DNA of 64,000 nucleotides from JAFGUF01 sp040883315. Its GTDB lineage: Bacteria > Bacillota > Clostridia > Christensenellales > UMGS416. The position numbers were made by a program, and so were the translations under genes. This document shows positions 36,515 through 46,388 of the stretch, in pieces (position 1 is the first letter of the stretch; the number at the start of each line of letters is the position of its first letter). The DNA is taken from contig JBFLKU010000011.1 in assembly GCA_040883315.1 (NCBI GenBank), positions 324,659 through 388,658 of the forward strand. The letters run 5' to 3'. Below the pieces are notes generated by a model. It was not told where the DNA came from. It did not search any database and was given only the letters and a program-made list of their open reading frames with translations.

Positions 36515-38080
36515 ATGAAATTGAACAGACTATTTGTGGTGGTGTTAGCAGCAACGTTGCTGCTAACAGGCTGCATTCCTTCTGAATATACAAAGGGAAT
36601 AGATGCAAAAGATTATCCTGAAAAAGACATGCCAGTATATGATGATGCAATTATTTTTGAGTATGATGCAGATGATGAAGAAGCGAACATAACATACGGT
36701 ACAGAGGACAAACTGGACGATGTGATAGAATTTTATCAGGATTACTTTGACGACGAAGGCATATCATTAGATGGTGAAAGCGAAGAAGACGATGAATATA
36801 CAGCAAAAGGCTTTTTTGAAGACTTTGTCTTTGAAATTACTGCAGGCGAAGCAAAAGGAAAGTATGAAGAAAAACTATTCAAAACCGTTGTTGAGGTGTC
36901 AATTGAATTTCTAGATGACGAAGAAATTGAAGAGAGACAAGGCGGAAATTTAGAGAATGACATAATAGGTTTTTGGGAAGTGATTTCACTTGACTATGGC
37001 ACAAGCATGGAAGACATCGAAGGATTCGGATTTGCTATGGAATTTCTTCCAAATGGTAAAATGGATATGTTCATGTTCTATATTAATGACGGAATGACAG
37101 GAAATGACTGGGAAATAAGCAAAGATGGCGAACTAGTATACTATGACCCTACTATGCTAGAGAATGTAACAGCACAAGTGAAGATAGAAAAAGACGGCGA
37201 TGATATTCTTATGTACATTACAGAAGATGACGGAGGGTATGTGCTGAAAAAGACAGATAAGGACGCTTTTATTGCTTCTGAAGGGGACTATAGTGACATT
37301 GATTTATTCGATGACACAGATGATGGAAATAAAATAAAAGTACCGACTGTTGATGAAATGGTATTAGTAAATGAAGACGGATATAAAATAACATTGTTAG
37401 GGTTTGAGGAAAGCTACTATGGCATTGATATGAAGATTCTACTAGAAAATACAACAGAAAAAGAATTAAATGTTGGTACAACTTATGTTATAATAAATGG
37501 CTATTCAATGCAAAATTCATATTTACTGGGCTCTGTAGACCCTAATGCAAAGCTAAACACTTCAATCAGCATATCCGATGACGAGCTGGCACTATGCGAT
37601 ATAGATGAGATTGCAACGATTGAAATGGTGCTGGAAGTTGAAGATTATTCTACATGGGAGACACTATTTGTTAGTGAGCCAATATCAATAGACACAAAAA
37701 GCAATTTTGTTCAAACCTATGATAATAGCGGAATTACGCTGGCAGAAGAGAACGGACTAAAAATTATCTTTAAAGAATTTTTTGAAGATGATGGAATCTT
37801 CGGACCATATGCATTATTTTACGTAGAGAACAATACAGACAAAGCAGTTACTTTCAGCTGTGACGACGTACAGATGAATGGCTTTATGGTCTCGGGATAT
37901 ATATATGCATCTGTTCAACCGGGCACCAAGGCTGTTATCAAATTGACATTCTTCAGTAGTGATTTGGAAGACAACAATATAACCACTATAGAAAGTATTA
38001 AACTATCATTTGAGGCGATAGTGACAGACGAGTGGGAATATCTAATTGATACAGACATCATAGAGCTGCCTATCAACTAA
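36515..38080 (+). CDS. Lipoprotein, acidic, family not recognised
   Basis: 521 residues from the ATG at 36515, which has TTTGGAGG five bases upstream; an earlier ATG at 36503 has none. A signal peptide ends in LLLTGC (Cys about 20). The mature protein is very acidic. It seems to have an N-terminal domain of about 110 residues (YDDAIIFEYDADDE, YQDYFDDEGISLDGE), a middle lipocalin-like segment (IIGFWEVISLDYG, FLPNGKMDMF), and two C-terminal segments related to each other (GYKITLLGFEESYYGIDMKILLEN and LKIIFKEFFEDDGIFGPYALFYVEN) that resemble DUF4352/DUF5105-like beta domains. Its signal-peptide codons contain a perfect 24-base palindrome. Confidence 0.78.
   Translation: MKLNRLFVVVLAATLLLTGCIPSEYTKGIDAKDYPEKDMPVYDDAIIFEYDADDEEANITYGTEDKLDDVIEFYQDYFDDEGISLDGESEEDDEYTAKGFFEDFVFEITAGEAKGKYEEKLFKTVVEVSIEFLDDEEIEERQGGNLENDIIGFWEVISLDYGTSMEDIEGFGFAMEFLPNGKMDMFMFYINDGMTGNDWEISKDGELVYYDPTMLENVTAQVKIEKDGDDILMYITEDDGGYVLKKTDKDAFIASEGDYSDIDLFDDTDDGNKIKVPTVDEMVLVNEDGYKITLLGFEESYYGIDMKILLENTTEKELNVGTTYVIINGYSMQNSYLLGSVDPNAKLNTSISISDDELALCDIDEIATIEMVLEVEDYSTWETLFVSEPISIDTKSNFVQTYDNSGITLAEENGLKIIFKEFFEDDGIFGPYALFYVENNTDKAVTFSCDDVQMNGFMVSGYIYASVQPGTKAVIKLTFFSSDLEDNNITTIESIKLSFEAIVTDEWEYLIDTDIIELPIN
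36544..36567. other. Perfect 24-base palindrome in the signal-peptide codons
   Basis: Arms GTTAGCAGCAAC and GTTGCTGCTAAC are exact reverse complements. It encodes part of the hydrophobic core (LAATLLL) of the lipoprotein signal, starting 30 bases after the ATG. In mRNA it could form a 10-pair stem with a 4-base loop. Confidence 0.9.
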
Positions 38081-38102
38081 AGATATATCAAGCATAAATT
38101 AA

Positions 38103-38128
38103 AAAGGACAACTTTTAAGTTGTCCTTT
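38103..38128. terminator. Bidirectional terminator
   Basis: AAAGGACAACTT / AAGTTGTCCTTT, 12-base arms with a 2-base centre, between convergent genes. T-rich sequence follows on both strands. It ends the lipoprotein gene and the dapL operon. Confidence 0.92.
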
Positions 38129-38135
38129 GTTTTGC

Positions 38136-39371
38136 CTATTTTTTCTTTGAAGCCTTTAAACGGGAGATTGCTTTAGCTGTGTTTTCTGCTGAACCAAATC
38201 CAGTGAGACGGAAGTACCCCTCGCCGCATTTTCCAAATCCCGATCCTGGAGTTCCTACTATTTGATAGTTTTCCAGAAGATAATCGAAGAACTGCCATGA
38301 AGTGTACTCTTTGGGAACCTTAAGCCACACATATGGGCTGCTTTCTCCTCCGTATACAGTGTATTTAAGCTCTTTAAAGCAGGTTTTAATATCATTAGCA
38401 TTCTTTAGATAATAATCGATGTTATCTTTTATTTGTTTTTTGCCTTCATCACTGTAGCATGCCTCGGCTGCTTTTTGAGTGATATAGCTGACTCCATTGA
38501 ATTTTGTTGCATGTCTGCGATTCCACATTTTGTTTAGTGAAACCGTGCCGCCTTCTTTCACGTGGGCACGTATTTCCTCTGGAACTATGGTATACGCACA
38601 CCTTACGCCTGTGAACCCAGCTGTTTTAGAGAAAGAGCAGAACTCAATAGCACATTTTTTTGCATCCTCTATTTCGTATATTGATTGAGGATATTCATCA
38701 TTTCTGATATATGCTTTGTATGCTGCATCGTATAGTATTATTGCATCATTTTTGTTGGCATATTCAACCCATTTTTTCAGTTGCTTGCGTGTGAAAGCTG
38801 TGCCTGTAGGATTGTTTGGTGAACATAGATAAATTATGTCTACTCTGCGCTTTGGTAGCTCTGGAAGGAAAGAATTCTTTTCGGTGCAGTCCATCAGTCT
38901 TATTTTGCCGAAATCTCCAGATGGAGATATTTTGCCTGCATTGCCTGCCATTATATTTGAGTCCAAATAAACAGGATATACAGGGTCTGTTATGGCGATT
39001 ATATTGCCCTTTCCGAACATATCTGTGAAGTTGGCTGTTTCGCTTTTAGCGCCGGAGGATATAAACACCTCATCCAAGGACAAATCAACACCTAAAGGAG
39101 CATAATCATTTTCAATTATAGCTTTTTTCAAAAAATCATATCCTGTGTTGTCAGGGTATCCCATAAAAGTTTTGGCATCTGCCATTTCATCTACTGCTTT
39201 GTGAAAAGCCTCTACTACTGCAGGAACTAGCGGCTTTGTAACATCGCCTATTCCTAGCTTTATAACATCGGCATTAGGATTGGTATCCTGATATTGCTTC
39301 ACTTTTTGTGCAATTGTTTGAAAAAGATAATTGGTTTTTAATAGCTGAAAATTGCCATTTGCATTAATCAT
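38136..39371 (-). CDS. dapL: LL-diaminopimelate aminotransferase
   Basis: 411 residues, PLP fold type I. It makes LL-diaminopimelate from tetrahydrodipicolinate using glutamate as amino donor, a direct route to lysine and peptidoglycan. It begins INANGNFQLLKTNYLF as in known DapL proteins; LCSPNNPTGTAFT and the PLP lysine in FCSFSKTAGFTGVRC are clear. It lies 36 bases after dapF and downstream of gltB-gltD, which would make its glutamate. The ribosome binding site AAAAGGAGGG overlaps the dapF stop and is 28 bases from the ATG, with a GCTCT / AGAGC hairpin between them that shortens the gap. Confidence 0.95.
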   Translation of the reverse strand: MINANGNFQLLKTNYLFQTIAQKVKQYQDTNPNADVIKLGIGDVTKPLVPAVVEAFHKAVDEMADAKTFMGYPDNTGYDFLKKAIIENDYAPLGVDLSLDEVFISSGAKSETANFTDMFGKGNIIAITDPVYPVYLDSNIMAGNAGKISPSGDFGKIRLMDCTEKNSFLPELPKRRVDIIYLCSPNNPTGTAFTRKQLKKWVEYANKNDAIILYDAAYKAYIRNDEYPQSIYEIEDAKKCAIEFCSFSKTAGFTGVRCAYTIVPEEIRAHVKEGGTVSLNKMWNRRHATKFNGVSYITQKAAEACYSDEGKKQIKDNIDYYLKNANDIKTCFKELKYTVYGGESSPYVWLKVPKEYTSWQFFDYLLENYQIVGTPGSGFGKCGEGYFRLTGFGSAENTAKAISRLKASKKK

Positions 39372-39407
39372 TTGGTTCTACATGGCTCTTTGCAGAGCAC
39401 CCTCCTT

Positions 39408-40253
39408 TTATAACTCTATTTCTATTTCTCCAGAGAAGACTTCTCTGCAGGGTCCTGTCATAAATACGTTTGAATCTTTTGAATATTCTATTGTCAATGT
39501 GCCGCCTAGCAGCACAACATCCACTCTATCATTTGTTTTGCCTAAAGTATTGCATACAACAGCTGTAGCACATGCCCCTGTGCCGCATGCAAGTGTTTCC
39601 GCACTGCCTCTTTCGTATACTCTCATTTTAACGGAGTTTTCAGACACTAGCTCTACAAATTCTATATTGCTGCGATTTGGGAAAACAGGATGTGTTTCCA
39701 GCTCCTTGCCTATGCCTGTGACATCAAAAGATGAAACTTTATCAACGAAAATTACGGCATGAGGATTCCCCATAGATACACAGTAGGCTTTATACTTCCT
39801 GCCCTTTGCCTCCAAATCGATACCGAATGGTTCGTTCCATGTGAATGGAAAGTCATCGCTTTCAAAATGAGGTGCACCCATGTCCACCCTTGCTTTATTC
39901 ACTTTTTTGTCCTCGCCTATGAACATATCTATGTATTTTATGCCGGCAAGTGTTTCTATAGAGGTTGATAGACCATTTATCATCTTATGATCAAAAAGAT
40001 ATTTTGCTACGCAGCGGATTGCATTGCCGCACATCTCGCCCTCTGAGCCGTCTAAATTAAACATGCGCATTTTTGCGTCTGCTACTTCCGAAGGGCATAT
40101 TAAAACAAGCCCATCAGAGCCGATTCCAAAATGCCTGTCCGAAACTATTTGTGCAATTTTAGGTATATCTTTTTCAGGCAGGTCTATTTTAAAAGCATTA
40201 ACATAAACGTAATCGTTGCCTGCACCTTCCATTTTAGTAAATGGAATAATCAT
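39408..40253 (-). CDS. dapF: Diaminopimelate epimerase
   Basis: 281 residues. It converts LL- to meso-diaminopimelate for the cell wall and lysine. The two catalytic cysteines are visible in GEMCGNAIRC (about residue 77) and ETLACGTGACA (about 220), with the N-terminal KMEGAGNDYVYV signature. It is placed between gltD (13 bases upstream) and dapL. Together they join glutamate synthesis to the diaminopimelate pathway. Confidence 0.97.
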   Translation of the reverse strand: MIIPFTKMEGAGNDYVYVNAFKIDLPEKDIPKIAQIVSDRHFGIGSDGLVLICPSEVADAKMRMFNLDGSEGEMCGNAIRCVAKYLFDHKMINGLSTSIETLAGIKYIDMFIGEDKKVNKARVDMGAPHFESDDFPFTWNEPFGIDLEAKGRKYKAYCVSMGNPHAVIFVDKVSSFDVTGIGKELETHPVFPNRSNIEFVELVSENSVKMRVYERGSAETLACGTGACATAVVCNTLGKTNDRVDVVLLGGTLTIEYSKDSNVFMTGPCREVFSGEIEIEL

Positions 40254-40266
40254 AAATAGCTCCTTT

Positions 40267-41706
40267 TTAGTCTTTCATTAAATATTCATCTATTTCTTCA
40301 GCAGCTGAGCGACCTTCATAGATAGCCCATATAACCAAAGACTGACCGCGGCGCATGTCGCCAGCCATAAATACATTTTCTTTGCTGGTTTTATATCCGT
40401 CTTTTTTAGATACATCAAATGCTTCCAAGGTGTACTTTTCAGCACCTACAAAGCCCATTGCCAGCAGTACCAAATCTGCAGGATATGTTTTTTCTGTGCC
40501 CTTTATTGGAACAGGAATAAACCTTCCCTCAGAATTTTTCTTCCACTCAATTTTTACTGTATCTATAGACTTTACTTTACCATTTTCTCCATTGAATTTC
40601 AATGAATTTATTTCATATATTCTCGGATCCTCTCCTTGAAGATATATAGCCTCCTGCTGTCCGTAATCCGTCTTTTTTACCTTAGGGTATGTTGGCCATG
40701 GATTGTTAGCCAGTCTTTTTTCTGGAGCTTCCGGCATTATCTCGAATTGAACCACTTTTGCCCCGCGGCGCAGGCATGTGCCTACACAGTCATTTCCTGT
40801 GTCGCCGCCGCCTATTACCACTACGTTCATTCCATCCATTGTGTTTTTAAGGCTTTTGCTGCCATTTTTCAACAGTTGCTTAGTGTTTTCTGTCAGGAAA
40901 TCAACGGCAAAGCGTACACCTTCCAGTTCTCTGCCGGGCACCATCAAATCTCTTGGCTCTGTTGCACCGCCGGAGAGTAGTATTGCATCGTATTTTTCAT
41001 CCAGCTCTTCGTAGCTGATGTCTTTGCCTACATTGCAGCTGGTTATGAATGTGATACCCAGCTCTTTCATTATTTCCACTCTTTTTGATACAAGTTTTTT
41101 GTCCAGCTTCATGTTAGGTATTCCATACATCAATAGACCACCCACAGCATCTTCTCTTTCGTATACTGTTACAGTATGTCCAAGCTTGTTTAGGCGCCAT
41201 GCTGCAGAAAGACCAGCAGGCCCAGAGCCAACTACTGCAACTTTTTTGCCTGTTTTGGTTATAGGCTCGCCGTCTTCTTTCACCCAGCCGTTTTCGAAGG
41301 CTTTGTCGGATATTAGTCTTTCATTATAGTGTATGGTAACAGGCTCGCCGTCTAGTCCGTTCGTGCAAGACCCTTCACATGGTGCAGGGCACACTCTGGA
41401 GGTCGTTTCAGGCAGAGGATTGGTTTTCACAAGTCTTTCCCATGCCTCTTTATAGTTTCCCCTGTATATTAATTCGTTCCATTCAGGTATCAAGTTGCCG
41501 TTTGGACAGCCTGATACTGCATTTGCGTACATTGCGCCAGACAAACAAAAAGGTATGCCGCAGTCCATGCATCGTGCAGCTTGCTTTTGCTGCTCCTCGT
41601 CATCCAGCGGTATTACAAACTCGTCAAAGTTTTCAAGTCTGTCCTTTGGCTCAACGTATTTTGCGCCTTTGCGCTCGTATTCTAAAAATCCAGTTGGTTT
41701 TCCCAT
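40267..41706 (-). CDS. gltD: Glutamate synthase small subunit
   Basis: 479 residues. It supplies electrons from NAD(P)H to GltB. The N-terminal Cys-rich region (CMDCGIPFCLSG, CPNGNLIPEWNE, CPAPCEGSC) binds [4Fe-4S] clusters; two Rossmann motifs follow (VAVVGSGPAGLSAAWRLNKLG and VVVIGGGDTGNDCVGTCLRRG) for FAD and NAD(P)H. It lies 46 bases after gltB on the same transcript. Confidence 0.97.
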   Translation of the reverse strand: MGKPTGFLEYERKGAKYVEPKDRLENFDEFVIPLDDEEQQKQAARCMDCGIPFCLSGAMYANAVSGCPNGNLIPEWNELIYRGNYKEAWERLVKTNPLPETTSRVCPAPCEGSCTNGLDGEPVTIHYNERLISDKAFENGWVKEDGEPITKTGKKVAVVGSGPAGLSAAWRLNKLGHTVTVYEREDAVGGLLMYGIPNMKLDKKLVSKRVEIMKELGITFITSCNVGKDISYEELDEKYDAILLSGGATEPRDLMVPGRELEGVRFAVDFLTENTKQLLKNGSKSLKNTMDGMNVVVIGGGDTGNDCVGTCLRRGAKVVQFEIMPEAPEKRLANNPWPTYPKVKKTDYGQQEAIYLQGEDPRIYEINSLKFNGENGKVKSIDTVKIEWKKNSEGRFIPVPIKGTEKTYPADLVLLAMGFVGAEKYTLEAFDVSKKDGYKTSKENVFMAGDMRRGQSLVIWAIYEGRSAAEEIDEYLMKD

Positions 41707-41752
41707 TTTATTTATACAACTTCGCCACTACTAGCCAAGCTTCCTCCTTTTA

Positions 41753-44700
41753 TTATTTTGCAGCTACTTTTCTTTCGAATGCTATTGTTAGCATTTCTTC
41801 GCCTTCGTAGCCCTCTTTGGTTGCTTTCTCTATTTCGTCAAGCATTTCCTTATAGTCAATAGGCATTACTTTCTTGAATTTCTTCAAGCTCTTATCCCAA
41901 TCTTTCAGTATTTTTTCAGCTACAGTAGAGCCGGTATACTTTTGGTGATTTGTAATTAATGCCTTTAGTTGCTCTATTTCCTCATCTATTTCAGGAACGG
42001 CTATTGTTATCATTTCCATGTTGCAGTGCTCTTCTAAGTCACCTTTCACGTCGTATACATACGCCACACCGCCGGACATGCCAGCAGCAAAGTTATAGCC
42101 TACTTCGCCCAATATCACTGCTTTTCCGCCTGTCATATATTCGCATCCGTGGTCTCCAACGCCTTCTACAACAGCTAGAACCCCGGAGTTTCTGACGCAG
42201 AATCTCTCCCCTGCCATTCCTCTGGCATATAGCTCGCCGGATGTAGCTCCGTAGCATGCTACGTTGCCGATTACGGTGTTTTCTTCTGGTACATATGCTG
42301 CATCTTTTGGAGGAGCGACAATTATTTTGCCGCCGCAAAGTCCTTTTGCCACGTAGTCGTTGGAGTCGCCTTCTACATTCAGCGTTATTCCCTTTGGAAG
42401 GAATGCACCAAGGCTTTGTCCGGCAGTTCCCTTAAAGTTATATACTATTGAGTCATCTGCCAGTCCGTGGTCGCCATATCGTTTTGCCAGCCATCCGCCA
42501 AGTCTTGTGCCTGTGGTACGGTCAATATTAGATATAGGCATATTTATTTCAACTTTTTGATTTGATTCTACCAATGCTTCAACAGCAGCAAAGTAGTGAT
42601 CCCATTCGGATGCACCGGCTAAAGGAGCCATATGCTTCCTGGTGATTGGATTTGGGTCTACTATAATGCTGGTTAAGTCAACAGAATTAGCTTTATCATT
42701 GTTTTTAACAACTCTTTGCTTTAGTATCGTTGATTTGCCGATTAATTCCTCCATAGAGCGGAAGCCCAGCTCGGCCATAATCTCACGCATATCCATAGCA
42801 ATGAATTTTAGACAGTTTTCTACGTGCTCAGGCTTGCCGATGAATCTTTTTCTCAGCTCAGGATGCTGTGTAGCTACACCTACTGGGCATGTGTTCAGGT
42901 TGCAGACTCTCATCATAATGCAGCCCATAGCTACCAATGGCAGCGTTGCGAATCCGTATTCCTCTGCGCCCAAAAGTGCTGCGATTATAACATCGCGCCC
43001 TGTCATCATTTTGCCGTCGGTTTCCAATATAACACGATCTCTTAGTCCGTTCATTTCCAGTGTTTGGTGTGTTTCAGCCACACCTAGCTCCCATGGCAGA
43101 CCTGCGTGCTGAGTAGATGTTCTAGGTGATGCACCTGTACCGCCGTCATATCCTGATACCAGTATTACGTCGGCTCTGCCCTTTGCAACACCTGCTGCAA
43201 TGGTGCCTACACCTACTTCTGATACTAGCTTCACATTTACACGTGCGGCTGGGTTAGCATTTTTGAGATCATATATCAGCTGTGCCAAGTCCTCGATAGA
43301 ATATATATCATGGTGAGGAGGCGGTGATATCAGTCCAACGCCTGGTGTTGAGTGGCGAACCCTAGCAATCCAAGGATATACTTTATGTCCTGGTAGGTGT
43401 CCGCCTTCGCCAGGTTTTGCACCTTGTGCCATTTTTATTTGTATTTCCTTTGCACTTGCCAGATATTCCGCTGTAACACCGAAGCGACCTGAAGCGATTT
43501 GCTTGATAGCGGAGCACATGGAGTCTCCGTTTTCAAGTGGTTGGAATCTTTTCCTGTCCTCGCCGCCTTCGCCGGAGTTTGATTTACCTTTTAGTCTATT
43601 TAGCGCAATAGCCAAAGTAGTGTGAGCCTCTTCGGATATAGATCCATAGCTCATTGCACCGGTTTTAAAGCGCTGAACTATTCTTTCAACAGGCTCTACT
43701 TCGCTGATATCTACAGGCTTCATATGGGATGAAAACTCCATCAATGAGCGAAGAGTGCATTGTTCACTTTCTTCATTTTGAAGCTTTGCTTTGTATTTTT
43801 TGTAAAGTTCGTAGTCGTTTTCTCTGACGGCACGCTGGAATATATGCACAGTTTCAGGGTTATACATGTGTACTTCGCCGTCCGGTTTGTATTGGAATAC
43901 GCCGCCGGAATTTAATAAATCGTGGCTCTTTCGTCCAAAGCCCATCAGATGTCTTTTTTTGGTTTCATCTGCAATGTGTCTCAGCTTCAGTCCGTCTACT
44001 CTTGTAGAAGTACCTGTAAAGTATCTATCGACTACTTCTTTGCTTATTCCAAGGGCTTCGAATATTTGTGCACCTTGATAGGACTGTACGCAGGATATGC
44101 CCATCTTGGACATTACCTTTACGATGCCCTTTACTACAGCCTTTTTATAGTTGTATAGTGCTTTTTCTTTGCTTATATCATTTATGTATCCACGGTCTAC
44201 GCATTCTTCGACCATTCTGTATGCCAGATAAGGGTGTATAGCGGATACGCCATAGCCTACTAAAGTAGCAAAATGATGTACTTCAGATGGCTCTGCAGAG
44301 TCTAGAATAATGTCTGCTCTTCCTCTTAGTTCCTTTCGAATTAGGTGATGGTGAAGCCCGGATACTGCAAGCAGTGCAGGTATTCCGGCCATGTTTTCGT
44401 CGAAGTTTCTATCGGAGAGCACTAAAATTGTTGCACCATCCTCTATGGCTTCCTCTGCCTTTTCAAAAAGCTTTTCCAGAGCAGATTCCATTGCGAAGCC
44501 TCCGCAGTCTATATCGTATAGAATATCTAATACTTTTGTCTTAAATCCGTCTTCATTCAGATTTAAAATTCTCTCATATGTGTCACTGTCCAGTATTGGC
44601 GCATCTAGACGCAGCTTTTTGCAGTTTTCAGGGGCATCTTTTGCGAAATTGCCCGAAGCACCCAAGAATACTTCTGTACCAGTTACTATTTCTTCTCTTA

Positions 44701-46336
44701 ATGCATCAATTGGGGGGTTTGTTACCTGTGCAAAGAGCTGCTTGAAATAATTGTATAGAAGCTGGGGTTTTTTGGACAGAACAGCCAAAGGTATGTCCAT
44801 ACCCATTGCAGAGATAGGTTCTTTTCCGTCTCTTGCCATAGGCGTGATTACCTCTTGTATGCCTTCAAAAGTGTATCCGAATGCTTTGATTCCTGCACCG
44901 AATTTTTCGTCGCTGATTTTTTCTGTTTTTGCAGCCTTTGGAAGGTCTGCTTCTGTTTTTCTGTATTTATCCAGCCATGATTTATAATCATGACGCTGGG
45001 CATAGTCTTCCTTCACTTGATGGTCACGGAACATTTTGCCTTGCTCTGTATCCACCAATATCATCTCACCGGGGCCTAAACGACCTTTTTCAATTGTTTC
45101 AGAAAACGGAATGTCAAGAACGCCTGCTTCAGAAGACAGAATTACTCTTCTGTCTTTAGTCACCTGATATCTGGATGGACGTAGACCATTTCTATCTAGA
45201 ATAGCACCAGCATATCTGCCGTCTGAGAAGCAGATAGCAGCAGGGCCATCCCATGGCTCCATGATATTTGCGGAGTATTCATAGAATGATTTCATCTCGT
45301 CTGAAATATCAACAGCCTTTGACCATGCTTCAGGTATCATCATTAAAAGAACCTGTGGCAAAGGTCTGCCTTGTAGGCATAAAAACTCAAGACAGTTGTC
45401 AAACTTTGTTGAGTCAGAGCCTTCATCGTCTATTACTGGGATTACAGATTTTCTTACGTTTTTGAAAACGCCGCCGTCATTAACAGATTCTCTAGCTTTA
45501 AACCAGTTTTCGTTGCCTCGCAGTGTGTTTATTTCGCCATTGTGTGCTATAAACCTGCATGGCTGAGCTCTGTCCCATGACGGGAAAGTATTGGTTGAAA
45601 AACGTGAATGGACAACGCAAATAGATGATTCCATTCTTTCGTCCTCTAAATCCGGGAAAAACTTTCTTATTTGCCACGCGTGAAGCATGCCCTTATATAC
45701 TAAAGTCTTGGAAGAAAAAGAAGAGAAATAATAATCGTCATTTCCTGCGAATCTTATCTTTTGCTCCAAAGTACGGCGAAGAACATATATTTTGTGCTCA
45801 AAGTCGCCGTCTATTTGGAAATTGCCATTACCAGTTATAAACAGCTGATAGAAATTTGGCATGCAGTCTCTAGCTGCAGGGCCAGCATCAAAAAAGCTGT
45901 ATGGAACTTTTCTGGCAAGCAGCATTTTAAAGCCCATTGCTTTAACTATTTGCTCAGTCTCTTCCAATAGAGCGATGCATTTCTTTTCATCCCTTGGCAG
46001 AAATGCCATAGCAACAGCATATTCTCCCTTTGGAGGAAGCTCTACCCCAGATTCCTCTTGGCATATTGCGCGAAGGAATTTATCAGGCATTGCAAGCAAT
46101 ATACCTGCTCCGTCTCCTGTGTCCTCCTCGGCACCTGTTCCGCCACGGTGAACTAGTCTTTCTAGTATTATCAAGCCATCATCTACAATTGAGCGAGACG
46201 GTTTGCCGTCTAAATGAGAAATAAAGCCCATGCCGCATGCATCGTGCTCATAATTTGCATCATATAGACCACTTGATTTTGGACGCTGATTGAAACTATA
46301 GTTTCTCTGGTCCACTTTGCTTTCCTTTGTTGACAT
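41753..46336 (-). CDS. gltB: Glutamate synthase large subunit
   Basis: About 1527 residues, started at MSTKES (ATG ending at 46336) behind a GGGGG-type ribosome binding site; eleven in-frame codons upstream have none. A class II glutamine amidotransferase domain begins at the Cys in HDACGMGF after a short propeptide. A central and an FMN-binding synthase domain follow (GEGGEDRKRF, GGTGASPRTS, and the Fe-S CNLNTCPVGVATQ), and then the GXGXG beta-helix domain. It makes two glutamates from glutamine and 2-oxoglutarate. It follows the ANTAR regulator by about 50 bases. Confidence 0.98.
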   Translation of the reverse strand: MSTKESKVDQRNYSFNQRPKSSGLYDANYEHDACGMGFISHLDGKPSRSIVDDGLIILERLVHRGGTGAEEDTGDGAGILLAMPDKFLRAICQEESGVELPPKGEYAVAMAFLPRDEKKCIALLEETEQIVKAMGFKMLLARKVPYSFFDAGPAARDCMPNFYQLFITGNGNFQIDGDFEHKIYVLRRTLEQKIRFAGNDDYYFSSFSSKTLVYKGMLHAWQIRKFFPDLEDERMESSICVVHSRFSTNTFPSWDRAQPCRFIAHNGEINTLRGNENWFKARESVNDGGVFKNVRKSVIPVIDDEGSDSTKFDNCLEFLCLQGRPLPQVLLMMIPEAWSKAVDISDEMKSFYEYSANIMEPWDGPAAICFSDGRYAGAILDRNGLRPSRYQVTKDRRVILSSEAGVLDIPFSETIEKGRLGPGEMILVDTEQGKMFRDHQVKEDYAQRHDYKSWLDKYRKTEADLPKAAKTEKISDEKFGAGIKAFGYTFEGIQEVITPMARDGKEPISAMGMDIPLAVLSKKPQLLYNYFKQLFAQVTNPPIDALREEIVTGTEVFLGASGNFAKDAPENCKKLRLDAPILDSDTYERILNLNEDGFKTKVLDILYDIDCGGFAMESALEKLFEKAEEAIEDGATILVLSDRNFDENMAGIPALLAVSGLHHHLIRKELRGRADIILDSAEPSEVHHFATLVGYGVSAIHPYLAYRMVEECVDRGYINDISKEKALYNYKKAVVKGIVKVMSKMGISCVQSYQGAQIFEALGISKEVVDRYFTGTSTRVDGLKLRHIADETKKRHLMGFGRKSHDLLNSGGVFQYKPDGEVHMYNPETVHIFQRAVRENDYELYKKYKAKLQNEESEQCTLRSLMEFSSHMKPVDISEVEPVERIVQRFKTGAMSYGSISEEAHTTLAIALNRLKGKSNSGEGGEDRKRFQPLENGDSMCSAIKQIASGRFGVTAEYLASAKEIQIKMAQGAKPGEGGHLPGHKVYPWIARVRHSTPGVGLISPPPHHDIYSIEDLAQLIYDLKNANPAARVNVKLVSEVGVGTIAAGVAKGRADVILVSGYDGGTGASPRTSTQHAGLPWELGVAETHQTLEMNGLRDRVILETDGKMMTGRDVIIAALLGAEEYGFATLPLVAMGCIMMRVCNLNTCPVGVATQHPELRKRFIGKPEHVENCLKFIAMDMREIMAELGFRSMEELIGKSTILKQRVVKNNDKANSVDLTSIIVDPNPITRKHMAPLAGASEWDHYFAAVEALVESNQKVEINMPISNIDRTTGTRLGGWLAKRYGDHGLADDSIVYNFKGTAGQSLGAFLPKGITLNVEGDSNDYVAKGLCGGKIIVAPPKDAAYVPEENTVIGNVACYGATSGELYARGMAGERFCVRNSGVLAVVEGVGDHGCEYMTGGKAVILGEVGYNFAAGMSGGVAYVYDVKGDLEEHCNMEMITIAVPEIDEEIEQLKALITNHQKYTGSTVAEKILKDWDKSLKKFKKVMPIDYKEMLDEIEKATKEGYEGEEMLTIAFERKVAAK

Positions 46337-46388
46337 ATTTAAACCCCCGTAAAAAATCTTAAAGTACAAAAGTACTGTTATTTACTAA

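Noticed and set aside
42093..42338. Arg/Cys-rich 81-codon frame inside gltB
   Set aside because: It lies on the gltB strand in another frame; the Arg richness comes from frame-shifted Gly/Ala codons.
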